64,000 nt of DNA from Peptostreptococcus sp. D1 (GTDB taxonomy: Bacteria > Bacillota > Clostridia > Peptostreptococcales > Peptostreptococcaceae). The position numbers and the translations under genes were made by a program. Of this stretch, positions 25,739-35,104 are shown one piece after another; within the stretch, counting starts at the first letter, position 1; each line of letters starts with the position of its first letter. The notes beneath the pieces are model-generated. The model searched no databases. It had not been told where the DNA came from and saw only the letters and a program-made list of their open reading frames with translations. The stretch is taken from the NCBI RefSeq assembly GCF_900112955.1, contig NZ_FONP01000004.1:1-64000 (forward strand), given 5' to 3'.

Positions 25739-28700
25739 TTAAATAACATTTATGATTAATTTAACATTCCCAAACATTACAGCAGGTTGTCCTCCATAAT
25801 CACCAAAATAATTACTATCATCTTCAAATAAAATGAAAAAATCTTCACTTAGATTTGTGTTTGAACCGACATTTACTTTAATTTTTCCATTTTCAAACTG
25901 AAGATTTCTATTTAATTCAACACTATCTCCAGCATAATCAGTATCTGATTGAGTAATAAAATTATTATTAGTGTCTTTAAGAGGATTATCAATTATCAAA
26001 TATCCATCGATTATTTTATCTCTGTTTACTTCATATTTTAAAATAAGATTATCAAATGACATTGTTCTAACCTTATCTTCACTATTTTTTGCTTCCTTAT
26101 CGACTGAATTGGCTTCTCTTACCAAGAAATTCTTATACCATTCAAAGTCATCTATAGTTATATTAGTAATCGCAGCTTCATTTAAATATGTTTGTTTCTT
26201 AATACTCTCCAAATAATTATTTGCCAAAGGATTTTTTGCAATTCTAAATCGCTTAAGCTCTAAAGACTCAAGAGAAGAAATGTCACTAATATTATTGTCA
26301 TTCAACAATAGTGCTTCAAGTGATGACAAAGTATTTAGTGGAGATACATCTGTAATTTTATTGCCATAAAGATACAGTGTTTCCAAATTCACAAGATTTG
26401 ATAAATCTTTTACATTCGTAATATTATTATTCTCTAGGTCTAGTCTTCTCAAAGTCACCATATTTTTAATAGGACTAAGATTTGATATATTATTTTCTTC
26501 CAAAGAAAGTGTTGTTAGTTTTAAATTTCTAATCGGAAACAAATTTCTCGTTTCTGTTGAGTTAATTCTCAAATCTTCTAACTTTGTATTTTTTTCTAAT
26601 GAAGATAAATCTAACTCCTTTGATTTATCAAGCTTTCTATAATCCTGATTTAAATAGTAAAGAGCTTTTAATTTTTTTGCATTTGATAAAAACTCAAAGT
26701 TTGATAATTCTCTTCTGAGATTTCTATCATTTAATGAAACATCGAATTTTTCAAGATTTGTTGCAAATCTTAATGGCTCAACAAGTTTATCATCAATATT
26801 CTTACTAATTGCAGAAAATATCTTTATTTTTTTTAAATCACCTACTGTTAAATTATCGCTGCTTTTTTTGGGTAGATATTCATTTTGGGCATCATCGGTT
26901 AAATTCGAATATTTCTTTTCGATTTTGCTATAATGATTCATAATTTTAAAGTATGATTCCTTAACACTTTCATCAACATCAACAATATCATTATCATTCA
27001 AAGACTTTTGTTTTATATTTATAGTAGATGTAATAAATCCAAATTCATCAATTCCAGAAATAATATTAATATTGAAGTCCAAATCCTTATTGTATATATT
27101 AGGATTTATTTCAATAATATATTTATGCTTATCCTTGTCATAAACTATTGATTTAATTGCATTTTCAACAATTTTTTCATCTTTTTCTTTTGAATTTTTT
27201 TTATCTAAAACAACCTTATTATCCAAAAACATAGTGTCTAACTCAAAGTTTGCAGCTATTTCATCTAGTCCTCTAAACTTACTATCAACTTCAATTGTTC
27301 CTCCAGTTGAGTTTACTTTCTTCCCAATGCTCTGTATAGATTTCTGACCAAAGAAACCACAGCTATATCCTTCGTTATTTTCTTGCTTTTTATACATTTC
27401 TGATAGCATATTGTTAATCTTCGTAAAGTCAGTAATTCTGTTACCATTAATACTCAAATCAATAAGCTTATTATAGTTCTGTATTACGTCTGCATTTTCA
27501 ATATTATTATCTGAAGCATCAAACATTTCAAGATTTACAAGTTTGTCCAAAGAATCAATATTTGTTACACCTTTTTCTTTGTTATTATCTACGTTAAAGT
27601 GAATATCCAAATACCTCAAATTTGTTAAGTTCGCTAAAGGTGAAACATCTTCAATTAAATTATTATATAGCTTTAAATGTTCTAATTGAGTCATTTCTGC
27701 CAAGGGCGATACATCTTTAATTCTGTTTCTATCAATTTCAATGTACTTTAATTTTTTCAAACCCTTTAACGGTGTTATGTCTTCAAATTGACATTCCGAA
27801 ATTTCAATTGCCTCTAAATTTTTTAAATACTGTATACCTTCAATGCTTTTTAAATTTCTAGCAACTAACCATTTTCCTTCAGCCTTTGTCAAAGGTATAA
27901 TAGGCTCTCTATCAGTATCATTTTCTATTGTTGTAATATCCTTTCCATTTGAAAAATAAACGCTAAGTTGTTTTATTTTGAGTAATTCTTCTTTAGTAAC
28001 CTTCTGATCATCAGCTCTTTTAGGATCAATATTTTTATTTATTAATTTCAAAAACATCGGGTCTTTTATATTTACATATTTATTCTCAGTGCTTTGACTT
28101 GATCCACTTAACGTATTTGATGAATTAGAGCTAATATTATCTCTATTATTTATTCTGCCAAGCTTTGAAATTGAATTTTCTATATCAAAACCAACGCTAT
28201 TTTTTCCACCAACAATTATTGCTTTACTAATTTCAAATGAATTCTTAATAAAATTGTCCATATTTTTGTTTGAAAACACAATAGGTGCCATATATCTTTT
28301 TGATAGAGGAATTGCCGATAATGAATCTGGAAAATTATTTCCATCAGTTATAATTAAATTATCAACAGCCTTTCCTTTATTGTTTTGAATTCGCTTAAAC
28401 TCTTTTGCAATATTTTCAGCTGTTTCTAGCCTATCATTACCAAATATTCTAGAAATTTTTTTCTTCCCAAAATTAATATTAACTGACTTTTCTCCGCCAA
28501 AAACTACAATATTTTTTTTCTCAATAAATTTCAATATATCTTTGTTGATGGTTTTCCCATCAGTTAATAACAATAAACCATTATTTGAACATAAATATGG
28601 AACCGACGAAAGAGCATCTGAAAACTTGTTTCCATTTGTGATTCCGACAGTCCTTATGTTAAATTTTTTATCAAGATATCTTAGGACTTTTTCAGATGTT

Positions 28701-29110
28701 TCGTATCTATCAATTCCTCCTAGTCTACTCATAAAATATTTTTTAGATAATAATGTTTCAACTTCCTTAGATATTGAATTTTCTCCACCTACTATAATAA
28801 CCTTTTCTACGCCCAGCCTTTTTAATTCATATAATGTTGAATCAGATAAACTGTCTTTTTGGGATAAAAACAGTGGAATGTCCTCTAAAAAAGAAATCGT
28901 TCCTGATGATAGTGCATCAGCAAAAGTCTCTCCACTTGCTATTACAGCCATTTTTGAGCTGGAATACGATGATTTTGATACCAATGCATTGGTTTCAAAT
29001 CTATCTGACCCTGATATTCTTGTCACAGCAATCTCATTCGCAAATGAACTAATTCCCAATGTAAAAGTCAACGAAATTGCTAGCATTGAAATAAATATAT
29101 TTTTCTTCAT
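25739..29110 (-). CDS. Secreted cell-wall-binding protein with leucine-rich repeats
   Basis: 1123 residues. A signal peptide (1-25, ending SSFANE) is followed by three cell-wall-binding type 2 repeats (about 28-310), each with the hallmark 'R(I/L)xGxDRxETA/S' and 'VIIVGG' pattern, as in Clostridioides surface proteins. Two blocks of SDS22/internalin-like 22-residue leucine-rich repeats follow (about 400-590 and 820-970; e.g. 'LKYIEIDRNRIKDVSPLAE' and 'LETLYLYGNKITDVSPLN'), with an Ig-like linker between. It is probably held on the cell wall through anionic polymers and exposes the repeats for host or partner binding (inference). The ATG at 29110 follows CAGGGGGGAAT; ten upstream codons in frame are not needed. 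Confidence 0.88.
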   Translation of the reverse strand: MKKNIFISMLAISLTFTLGISSFANEIAVTRISGSDRFETNALVSKSSYSSSKMAVIASGETFADALSSGTISFLEDIPLFLSQKDSLSDSTLYELKRLGVEKVIIVGGENSISKEVETLLSKKYFMSRLGGIDRYETSEKVLRYLDKKFNIRTVGITNGNKFSDALSSVPYLCSNNGLLLLTDGKTINKDILKFIEKKNIVVFGGEKSVNINFGKKKISRIFGNDRLETAENIAKEFKRIQNNKGKAVDNLIITDGNNFPDSLSAIPLSKRYMAPIVFSNKNMDNFIKNSFEISKAIIVGGKNSVGFDIENSISKLGRINNRDNISSNSSNTLSGSSQSTENKYVNIKDPMFLKLINKNIDPKRADDQKVTKEELLKIKQLSVYFSNGKDITTIENDTDREPIIPLTKAEGKWLVARNLKSIEGIQYLKNLEAIEISECQFEDITPLKGLKKLKYIEIDRNRIKDVSPLAEMTQLEHLKLYNNLIEDVSPLANLTNLRYLDIHFNVDNNKEKGVTNIDSLDKLVNLEMFDASDNNIENADVIQNYNKLIDLSINGNRITDFTKINNMLSEMYKKQENNEGYSCGFFGQKSIQSIGKKVNSTGGTIEVDSKFRGLDEIAANFELDTMFLDNKVVLDKKNSKEKDEKIVENAIKSIVYDKDKHKYIIEINPNIYNKDLDFNINIISGIDEFGFITSTINIKQKSLNDNDIVDVDESVKESYFKIMNHYSKIEKKYSNLTDDAQNEYLPKKSSDNLTVGDLKKIKIFSAISKNIDDKLVEPLRFATNLEKFDVSLNDRNLRRELSNFEFLSNAKKLKALYYLNQDYRKLDKSKELDLSSLEKNTKLEDLRINSTETRNLFPIRNLKLTTLSLEENNISNLSPIKNMVTLRRLDLENNNITNVKDLSNLVNLETLYLYGNKITDVSPLNTLSSLEALLLNDNNISDISSLESLELKRFRIAKNPLANNYLESIKKQTYLNEAAITNITIDDFEWYKNFLVREANSVDKEAKNSEDKVRTMSFDNLILKYEVNRDKIIDGYLIIDNPLKDTNNNFITQSDTDYAGDSVELNRNLQFENGKIKVNVGSNTNLSEDFFILFEDDSNYFGDYGGQPAVMFGNVKLIINVI

Positions 29111-29210
29111 ATTCCCCCCTGATTTACTACATTTTAACAAATAATTTAATTTATCCTATAATCACTTGAAAATAGGCATTTTTAAAAATTTATCGTTAAA
29201 TAAGCATTAT

Positions 29211-29987
29211 CTATTCTTTTCTTTCTTTATTGTACTTTCTTTCTGCATTCCTTGCTGCACCAAGAGCACCAGCAAATCTTCCATACTCAGATGTATTTAC
29301 TGGTATTCTTATCTTTTTAGAAACTGAATCAGCAAAATACTCATTAGAGCTCAATCCACCTGTTAAAATAACATATTCAGAATTTGCAAACTTGCCAAAT
29401 AGTTGTGCTACTTTTCCAGCTACAGAATCTACAACCCCTGCAGCAATATCTTTTCTACTTCGACCTTCGCCGATATAATTGATAATTTCCGACTCTGCAA
29501 AAACTGTACAAAGAGAACTAATCGGCAATATCTGTCCAGTCATCGCCATATTAAATAGATCGTTAATGTCCACTCCAAGTCTATTTGCCATAATCTCAAC
29601 AAACTTTCCAGTTCCAGCGGAGCACTTGTCATTCATCAAAAAATCTGTTACAATACCGTTTTCTATTTTTATAATTTTTGTATCCTGACCGCCAATATCA
29701 ATAATTGTGCAGTCTTTTCCTGCAATTTCATAACCACCCAATCCATGGCAAGTTATTTCTGTAACAATATAATCTGCAAAATCCACTGCAACCCTTCCAT
29801 ATCCCGTTGCTCCTACTATAACATCATTCGATTCAACATCAATATTGTCATTTAATAAAGCGTCTTTAATTATTCTAGCAGCTTCTTTACTACTCCAACC
29901 TGTCGGCATAACAAATTCACTTGATACATCTCCTCTCACAACAACCTTCGAAGCAGTAGAGCCTATATCAATTCCTACAAAAATCAT
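29211..29987 (-). CDS. Acyl-CoA dehydratase-type activase (ASKHA ATPase)
   Basis: 258 residues of the BadF/HgdC activator family. These homodimers hold one [4Fe-4S] cluster and use ATP hydrolysis to push a low-potential electron onto a partner reductase. Seen: IDIGSTASK at 6-14 (phosphate 1), DIGGQDTK at 97-104, the cluster cysteines Cys122 (KCSAGTGKF) and Cys160 (SSLCTVFAESE), and LTGGLSSNE near the end. The partner is most likely the double-cubane-type protein encoded two genes upstream (30370-31644), because activase, DUF3343 and this reductase are co-oriented with short gaps (13 and 111 bases). GGAGGTACTACT precedes the ATG. Confidence 0.9.
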   Translation of the reverse strand: MIFVGIDIGSTASKVVVRGDVSSEFVMPTGWSSKEAARIIKDALLNDNIDVESNDVIVGATGYGRVAVDFADYIVTEITCHGLGGYEIAGKDCTIIDIGGQDTKIIKIENGIVTDFLMNDKCSAGTGKFVEIMANRLGVDINDLFNMAMTGQILPISSLCTVFAESEIINYIGEGRSRKDIAAGVVDSVAGKVAQLFGKFANSEYVILTGGLSSNEYFADSVSKKIRIPVNTSEYGRFAGALGAARNAERKYNKERKE

Positions 29988-30000
29988 AGTAGTACCTCCA

Positions 30001-30258
30001 CTAACAATATCTATCTCTTTTTGGATTTATATCCTTTTCAACGGAATCAATGGATAAAATATCGACATTATTTTCCTCAATGACATTTTTCACCTTTTCA
30101 AGCTCATTTTCGGCTATTATCAAAGAAATTCCACAGCACTTCGATAGTGATCTTGGAGTAGGCGAAATTGTTGCTTTCAAACCATTCGATCTCAGTAATT
30201 TATGAAGCCTTAAGCCATTTTCGTGATTTTCAAACAAAATATAGAATATTCTATCCAT
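30001..30258 (-). CDS. DUF3343 protein (putative Se/S carrier-like)
   Basis: 85 residues of the DUF3343 family, small proteins often found beside double-cubane reductases and selenium genes in Clostridia. The pattern is 'YILFENHENGLRLHKLLRSNGL', then the Cys-Cys-Gly motif KCCGISLII, which could hold a thiol or Se/S cargo. Function is unproven. The frame can begin four codons earlier, but those codons overlap the ribosome binding site GGAGG, so the ATG at 30258 is chosen. It lies 13 bases upstream of the activase gene. Confidence 0.8.
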   Translation of the reverse strand: MDRIFYILFENHENGLRLHKLLRSNGLKATISPTPRSLSKCCGISLIIAENELEKVKNVIEENNVDILSIDSVEKDINPKRDRYC

Positions 30259-30369
30259 TTCTTCCTCCATTAATTTATCAATTATTTTTAAAAAATTACA
30301 CTAAATGTATCTTGCCTTAATCTATTACATCGAATCTATCTCTTTAACTAATACATAAAAAACTTTAGT

Positions 30370-31644
30370 TTATTCTCCAAGCATTTCAATAAATGCACCT
30401 ATTCTAGTTCTTAATTGCTGTACATCTGAATCAGTGTAATCGGTTTCAATTCCAATAACCGGAATGCCAGCATCTTTTAGTGCCCTTTCAACAATAAATC
30501 CTTCTGTGTCGTATAAATTACAGAATTTCAAGTTTACATCTATTACACCATCCACATTATATTCCTTGCAAAGTCTGATTATATCATCGATTCTAGCATT
30601 GTTCGGCGTGAAGCAAGCACAGTTGATTCCCATATATCTTTCTGCCAACGCATCAACCTGTTCCTCTAATGTTTCCTTTGATTCATCAACAAGATTTTCA
30701 AAGTACCTAGTACCTGTACACATTTCTTCACAAACTACAGCACCACCTGAAGTTTCAACAATATTATGTAGTTTCCAATTCGGTATTGCCAATGGAGTTC
30801 CCGCAATCAAAATTCTCTTCGTTCCAGCCGGGAATACACTTATATTGTCCTTTACTCTTTGGTCAAGTTCATCACAAAGCGCATTTGTCATCTGTGCAAA
30901 TCTAGTCGGATCATCATAAAATGCAATCTGAGAGATTAATAAGCAGTCTTTACCAGAAATTGGAATATTTTTATTCTTTCTGAATTCACTCAATCTTGCA
31001 AGTGCCCTTCTTTTATCATTTATCAGCTTTATTGATGATTTTAGAGATTCACTATTGACTTTGTTTCCTGTAAATTCTTCTACAGTAGCTTTCAAAGTCA
31101 TTATTTCTTCAGCCCATGCCTTATAGTCTTTTCTTCTTTTCATTTGTGGAAGATCCATAACGTGCATTGGGACGTCTTCACCAAGAATTTCCCAAGCTTT
31201 TTTCTTTCCATCGCAAGTAGTTTCGCCTATGTACATATCTGCTATTCTAAAAAATGGACAGGTTCTATCAAGCCTTGCTCCAACAGATGCCTTAATAAGT
31301 GGACATGTATTTGTCGGAAGAACCTTTTCTCCACCTGGAACCCAGAATTGTGAACCACCGCAAAGACCAGTCGCTATTGCATCTGCACCAAATATTATTT
31401 CGTCTGGAACAAATATACAAAATGTACCAAAAACTTTTTTACCATTTTTCTGAGCCTCAATCAATTCCGCAGGTCTTACACCGTGAATTTCTGAAACAAC
31501 GAAATCATAATATCCCATATTTTCCGGTCTATTTTCTTGTGATAAATAAACATCTGTGAAAGCCACAGGCAAAACATCACATAGTACATCGTGAGTTTCC
31601 AAATCCATACCAAGACTTTCCCACATTTCTCTGTAATCTGCCAT
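30370..31644 (-). CDS. Double-cubane-cluster type anaerobic reductase
   Basis: 424 residues related to 2-hydroxyacyl-CoA dehydratase subunits (HgdB/FldB), closest in layout to the stand-alone double-cubane cluster proteins that carry an [8Fe-9S] cluster and are driven by an ATP-dependent activase. It has 14 Cys (22, 76, 95, 114, 129, 144, 234, 257, 305, 309, 342, 344, 359, 375), including the blocks FGTFCIFVP, TNTCPLIKAS, EEMCTGTRYFE, NCACFTPN and LKFCNLYD expected for cluster binding. The natural substrate is unknown. The ATG at 31644 follows AAGGGGGATAG; seven upstream codons are rejected. Only one dehydratase-like subunit is present, which argues against a classical hydroxyacyl-CoA dehydratase. 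Confidence 0.82.
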   Translation of the reverse strand: MADYREMWESLGMDLETHDVLCDVLPVAFTDVYLSQENRPENMGYYDFVVSEIHGVRPAELIEAQKNGKKVFGTFCIFVPDEIIFGADAIATGLCGGSQFWVPGGEKVLPTNTCPLIKASVGARLDRTCPFFRIADMYIGETTCDGKKKAWEILGEDVPMHVMDLPQMKRRKDYKAWAEEIMTLKATVEEFTGNKVNSESLKSSIKLINDKRRALARLSEFRKNKNIPISGKDCLLISQIAFYDDPTRFAQMTNALCDELDQRVKDNISVFPAGTKRILIAGTPLAIPNWKLHNIVETSGGAVVCEEMCTGTRYFENLVDESKETLEEQVDALAERYMGINCACFTPNNARIDDIIRLCKEYNVDGVIDVNLKFCNLYDTEGFIVERALKDAGIPVIGIETDYTDSDVQQLRTRIGAFIEMLGE

Positions 31645-31831
31645 AAAACTATCCCCCTTAAACATTTAATAAATTAGGATAAGAAAACATTCTCATCAAA
31701 TTTATATTAACATATAAGGGGGTAAAAATAAATAAATCTAAATCATTATATATATTCATATTTTCTATTATTGAACACTCGAAAATAGAGTATAGCTATT
31801 ATCTGATTCTCGAAGTTTGAGTAATACTTTC

Positions 31832-33559
31832 TCAGCATTGTATTAATGCTTTTATTCCTTCAATTATTTTATCTATTTCTCTTTCAGTATTAAAGTATCC
31901 AACTGAAAATCTTATTCCACCATGAGGAAATGTACCAATAAATCTATGTGTTTCATGAGAACAATGAATGCCAACTCTAGCTTGAATCGAGTAATTTACA
32001 TCCAAACAAAATCCTACCATTGACATATCATGTCCTTTTACATTCAACAAACAAAACGATCCCTGTCCCAAAACAACAGAGCTTTCAATTTTTGAAAGTC
32101 CAGTCCTCAGCCTATTTCCTAAATCATGCCTTTTCTCTATTATTTTTTCAATCCCTACATAATCAATATAGTCAATTGCCTTGCCAATTCCTAAAATAGC
32201 TGGAATATTCAACGTGCCTACTTCAAGCTTATCCGGGATTGTATCTGACATCAAATTCGAATCAGAATTACTTCCATTTCCTCCAAATACAACTGGATTC
32301 AATTGGTGGCTTAATTCCTTTGACATTAAGCTAACTCCAACTCCTTCTGCTGACATAAGTCCAATATGAGGTGAAAATACTACAGCATCGACACCCATCC
32401 TATCAATATCCACCAAATCTTCACATACAGTTTGAACAATATCCAAAATAAGATATGTATTATATTTCTTGCATTTTTCCGATATTTTGAATAATTCATT
32501 TTGATCAATGTAGTTCTCACCTGTAATATTATTAGTTTGAGTAATAAAAATTGCTTTAATTGCTTCTTGATTTTCAGATAAATAATTTTCTAATTCATTT
32601 TTTACTTTTTTTACAACTTTTATTCCCTTTGACCTCAAATTATCAAATACTCTCGTTGATGAATTATGATTACAATCTCCAATCAAAATTGTATCTCCCT
32701 CTTCTAATAACCCAATTAATATTTGATTGATTGAATAGGTAGCAGAAGGACTAAAAATACATTCAAAATCACTTGGAGTATTAAAAAATGATTTGATTTT
32801 CTCCCTGACATCTATTATTTTTCCTTGAAGATCATAGGATTTAATATACGTACCCCTATTAATACTATACGATTGATTGTCTATTACGCTCATCACTTCT
32901 GTAGCTACTCCAGGTGCCTTTGGAAAGCAAGTAGATGCATTATCTACATATATCTCACTTAGAATCGACTCCGTTCTTAAAAGCTCTGCTTCTATTGAAT
33001 CAAGCTCTATTACAGTATGATATTCACCATTCTCACCACAAAGGTCAATATTGCAATTTTCAAGATCTTTAATAGTGTCCGGAGATAATATCCTTCCAAT
33101 AAAAGCTTCGGCAAGTTTACTATTGTCCACTTTTTTTATTCGTGCGATAAATTTTGTTGCAAATAGATATTCTAAAATCGTTTTTCTATCAATAAACATC
33201 AACGGATGGATACATTCTAATCCAACACTGTCACATCTAGCTTTATTCCATTTTAGATGCTGCTCAATATCTATGTCACCAAATACACATGCTTGCGCCC
33301 CTATATTTTTTGCAGCTCGCAAAGCATTTTCAAAACACAATTCATAGTCGTCTATCATGGAATCGGTAAAAATGACTTCACACTTCAAAATTTCTGCCAC
33401 TTCCTTGAAATATTCTTTGCTTAATGAATGTGTCCATGAGATATCTTGGGATTCTATTGTAGAAACTACTAATGCGACCAATCGATTGCCTCTATCTATC
33501 ATTTTTTTTATTGCCAAAATTGAGTCTTTACCACCACTAAAAGACGCAGCAAATTCCAT
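31832..33559 (-). CDS. Fusion of Dph6-like ATP pyrophosphatase and a lysine-less class V aminotransferase fold
   Basis: 575 residues. Residues 1-200 are a Dph6/diphthine-ammonia-ligase-like PP-loop ATPase: SGGKDS at 8-13 and CGENGEYHT at 174-182. Residues 203-575 are a cysteine-desulfurase-like class V aminotransferase fold, with 'YVDNASTCFPKAP', the HNS near 298-300, Asp373 and Gln376 (normally ring contacts), Cys533 in GIHCSHETHR, and the end 'GTFPHGGIRFSVGYFNTEREID'. The PLP lysine expected in the SGHKG motif is Ile399 (SPHIG; codon ATT), so normal PLP catalysis should be impossible. The ATG at 33559 follows GGGAGGGAT; the longer frame upstream is translated repeat. selC is 247 bases upstream. 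Role unknown: a Se/S-handling or scaffold function is only a guess. Confidence 0.8.
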   Translation of the reverse strand: MEFAASFSGGKDSILAIKKMIDRGNRLVALVVSTIESQDISWTHSLSKEYFKEVAEILKCEVIFTDSMIDDYELCFENALRAAKNIGAQACVFGDIDIEQHLKWNKARCDSVGLECIHPLMFIDRKTILEYLFATKFIARIKKVDNSKLAEAFIGRILSPDTIKDLENCNIDLCGENGEYHTVIELDSIEAELLRTESILSEIYVDNASTCFPKAPGVATEVMSVIDNQSYSINRGTYIKSYDLQGKIIDVREKIKSFFNTPSDFECIFSPSATYSINQILIGLLEEGDTILIGDCNHNSSTRVFDNLRSKGIKVVKKVKNELENYLSENQEAIKAIFITQTNNITGENYIDQNELFKISEKCKKYNTYLILDIVQTVCEDLVDIDRMGVDAVVFSPHIGLMSAEGVGVSLMSKELSHQLNPVVFGGNGSNSDSNLMSDTIPDKLEVGTLNIPAILGIGKAIDYIDYVGIEKIIEKRHDLGNRLRTGLSKIESSVVLGQGSFCLLNVKGHDMSMVGFCLDVNYSIQARVGIHCSHETHRFIGTFPHGGIRFSVGYFNTEREIDKIIEGIKALIQC

Positions 33560-33629
33560 ATTATATCCCTCCCTGAAATTATGAATAACCAACTCTACTT
33601 TAACACGAACTAGATACAAAAGTAAATAA

Positions 33630-33770
33630 TAAATAGTTATAAACAAAAAATACGAGATAAAAACTACAGCAAACAAAAAATACAAGATTAAAATATCGCA
33701 GACAAAATAAGATAAATAAAAATTATAGCAAACAAATTGGGATAAATGAAAATCGAAAATCACAGAAAAT
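33630..33770. repeat. Degenerate tandem repeats of about 27-37 bases
   Basis: Four loosely similar units beginning CAAACAAAAAATAC or ACAAAATAAGAT and ending in ACTACAG, TATCGCAG, ATTATAG or AATCACAG. They lie between selC and the fusion gene. They create a spurious hydrophobic frame upstream of the true start. Confidence 0.5.
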
Positions 33771-33795
33771 AAAAAAACTACGACAAAGTCGTAGA
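33771..33795 (-). terminator. Terminator of selC
   Basis: On the minus strand CTACGAC, TTT and GTCGTAG form a perfect 7-bp stem followed by TTTTTTT, 11 bases after the tRNA 3' end. Confidence 0.85.
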
Positions 33796-33806
33796 TAAAA
33801 AACTAT

Positions 33807-33904
33807 TGGCGGGAATGCGTGAGAATCGAACTCACCCAAGAGGCTACTAACCCCTCATACTAGTTTTGAAGACTAGAGGGCACACCAGCACCCATTCACT
33901 CCCG
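33807..33904 (-). tRNA. selC: tRNA-Sec (anticodon TCA)
   Basis: 98 bases including the encoded CCA. The acceptor stem has 8 pairs (CGGGAGTG with CATTCCCG, one G-T wobble). The anticodon arm reads CTAGT-CTTCAAA-ACTAG, so the anticodon is TCA, which decodes UGA. There is a long variable arm (ATGAGGGGTTAGTAGCCTCTT) and the T loop GTTCGATTC. The long acceptor and variable arms and the TCA anticodon identify selenocysteine tRNA. It serves grdA and grdB in this window; selA, selB and selD are not here. Confidence 0.96.
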
Positions 33905-34011
33905 AATACCTATTAATAGTATCATAGTTTGTTAAAAAAATCAAGATAATTTATCTATAAACATCCTAGCAATCTATAGAAAATATCTATACTTGTATAA
34001 TCAAAAATCTT

Positions 34012-34677
34012 CTATATTCTCCAATCTATAGCATCCTTACCCAAGGAACTAAGTATATCGTTTATCTTTTTAAAGTGATTGCAGCCAAAAAAACCTCTAT
34101 GAGCAGATAATGGACTAGGATGAGGAGCTTCAAGCACAAAATGCTTTCTCGTATCAATAAATTGTTTTTTGCTTCTTGCATTTGCACCCCACAACACAAA
34201 TATTATTGGATCTTCTCTCCTGTTCAATATTTTTATTATCTCATCAGTAAAAATCTCCCAGCCCATATTCTTGTGTGAATTCGCTTGATGTGCTCTGACA
34301 GTAAGAACAGTATTTAACAATAATACCCCTTGCTTCGACCAAGCTTCCAAATATCCACTACTCGGCATATCATAGCCGTATTCATCCTTTATTTCCTTAT
34401 AGATATTAAGTAATGATGGAGGTATTTTTATACCTGGCTTCACAGAAAATGCCAAACCATGAGCTTGTCCTATGTCATGATATGGATCCTGTCCCAAAAT
34501 TAATACCTTTGTATCTTTATATGAGGTTAGCTTTAGAGCATTGAAAATATCATACATATTTGGAAAAATTTCTCTGCTCCTATACTCTACCTTTAGAAAT
34601 TCCCTCAATTTAAGGTAGTACTCTTTTTTGAACTCATCCTTTAGTATTTCATCCCAATCATTATTTAAATTAACCAT
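34012..34677 (-). CDS. ung: Uracil-DNA glycosylase
   Basis: 221 residues, family 1 UDG, which removes uracil from DNA to start base-excision repair. The water-activating motif GQDPYHD (with Asp), 'AHGLAFSV', the uracil-binding region '[12 protein letters not shown]' and the DNA-intercalation loop [13 protein letters not shown] are all present. GTAGGAGGGGC precedes the ATG. It sits 8 bases after the NusG-II-domain gene and probably belongs to the same transcription unit. Confidence 0.97.
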   Translation of the reverse strand: MVNLNNDWDEILKDEFKKEYYLKLREFLKVEYRSREIFPNMYDIFNALKLTSYKDTKVLILGQDPYHDIGQAHGLAFSVKPGIKIPPSLLNIYKEIKDEYGYDMPSSGYLEAWSKQGVLLLNTVLTVRAHQANSHKNMGWEIFTDEIIKILNRREDPIIFVLWGANARSKKQFIDTRKHFVLEAPHPSPLSAHRGFFGCNHFKKINDILSSLGKDAIDWRI

Positions 34678-34685
34678 AGCCCCTC

Positions 34686-35051
34686 CTACTTTACCTCAAT
34701 GTCATTATCTGATTCACTGCTTTCTCCAACGATTTTCACATTTACTTTATGAGGCAGGCATACAATACTCTGCCCAGGCTTTGAAATGAAGCCAGTTTTT
34801 ATGCAAACCTGATCAGGGCAGCTTGCCTCAATCATTTCAACACCATTATTATGAATTTTTATTATATTTTTGCCACTATTATCAAGTGTAATTGTCGCAT
34901 CCTTGTTAATTGGTAGCTCTTTGTATAGTTTATCTCCCACATATATCTGTACTGTAGAAGCTGGACTGGAATTTAGACTTCTATTGACGAGAATAGATGA
35001 AATTATTGCTATGGCTACCACAAAAATAACTATCATATCCTTTTTTTTCAT
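34686..35051 (-). CDS. NusG domain II-containing protein
   Basis: 121 residues. An N-terminal membrane anchor (about 5-23) is followed by a small beta-rich NusG-II-like domain ending in '[29 protein letters not shown]'. The C-P-D-Q-x-C pattern and a third Cys are conserved in this family, which is widespread in Clostridia and often located beside genes for membrane thiol or redox functions. Its job is not known. GAGGGTATAAA precedes the ATG. It follows the nusB terminator. Confidence 0.75.
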   Translation of the reverse strand: MKKKDMIVIFVVAIAIISSILVNRSLNSSPASTVQIYVGDKLYKELPINKDATITLDNSGKNIIKIHNNGVEMIEASCPDQVCIKTGFISKPGQSIVCLPHKVNVKIVGESSESDNDIEVK

Positions 35052-35067
35052 TTTATACCCTCATTCT

Positions 35068-35093
35068 AAAAAAAGACTGAATCATTGACTCAG
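35068..35093 (-). terminator. Probable terminator after nusB
   Basis: GCTGAG/TTCAGT-type stem (CTGA 35077-35080, TCAG 35090-35093) followed on the minus strand by TTTTTTT, just past the nusB stop. The stem is short but the U-tract is strong. Confidence 0.6.
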
Positions 35094-35104
35094 CCCTTTG
35101 ATTT

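Noticed and set aside
29211-31644. Classical 2-hydroxyacyl-CoA dehydratase (amino acid fermentation)
   Set aside because: Only one dehydratase-type subunit is present and DUF3343 sits between it and the activase; no CoA-transferase or acyl-CoA dehydrogenase genes are nearby.
33560-33763. N-terminal extension of the fusion protein with several Phe/Tyr/Leu-rich segments (looks like a membrane anchor)
   Set aside because: It is the translation of the degenerate repeats 33630-33770, and a strong ribosome binding site lies just before the ATG at 33559.
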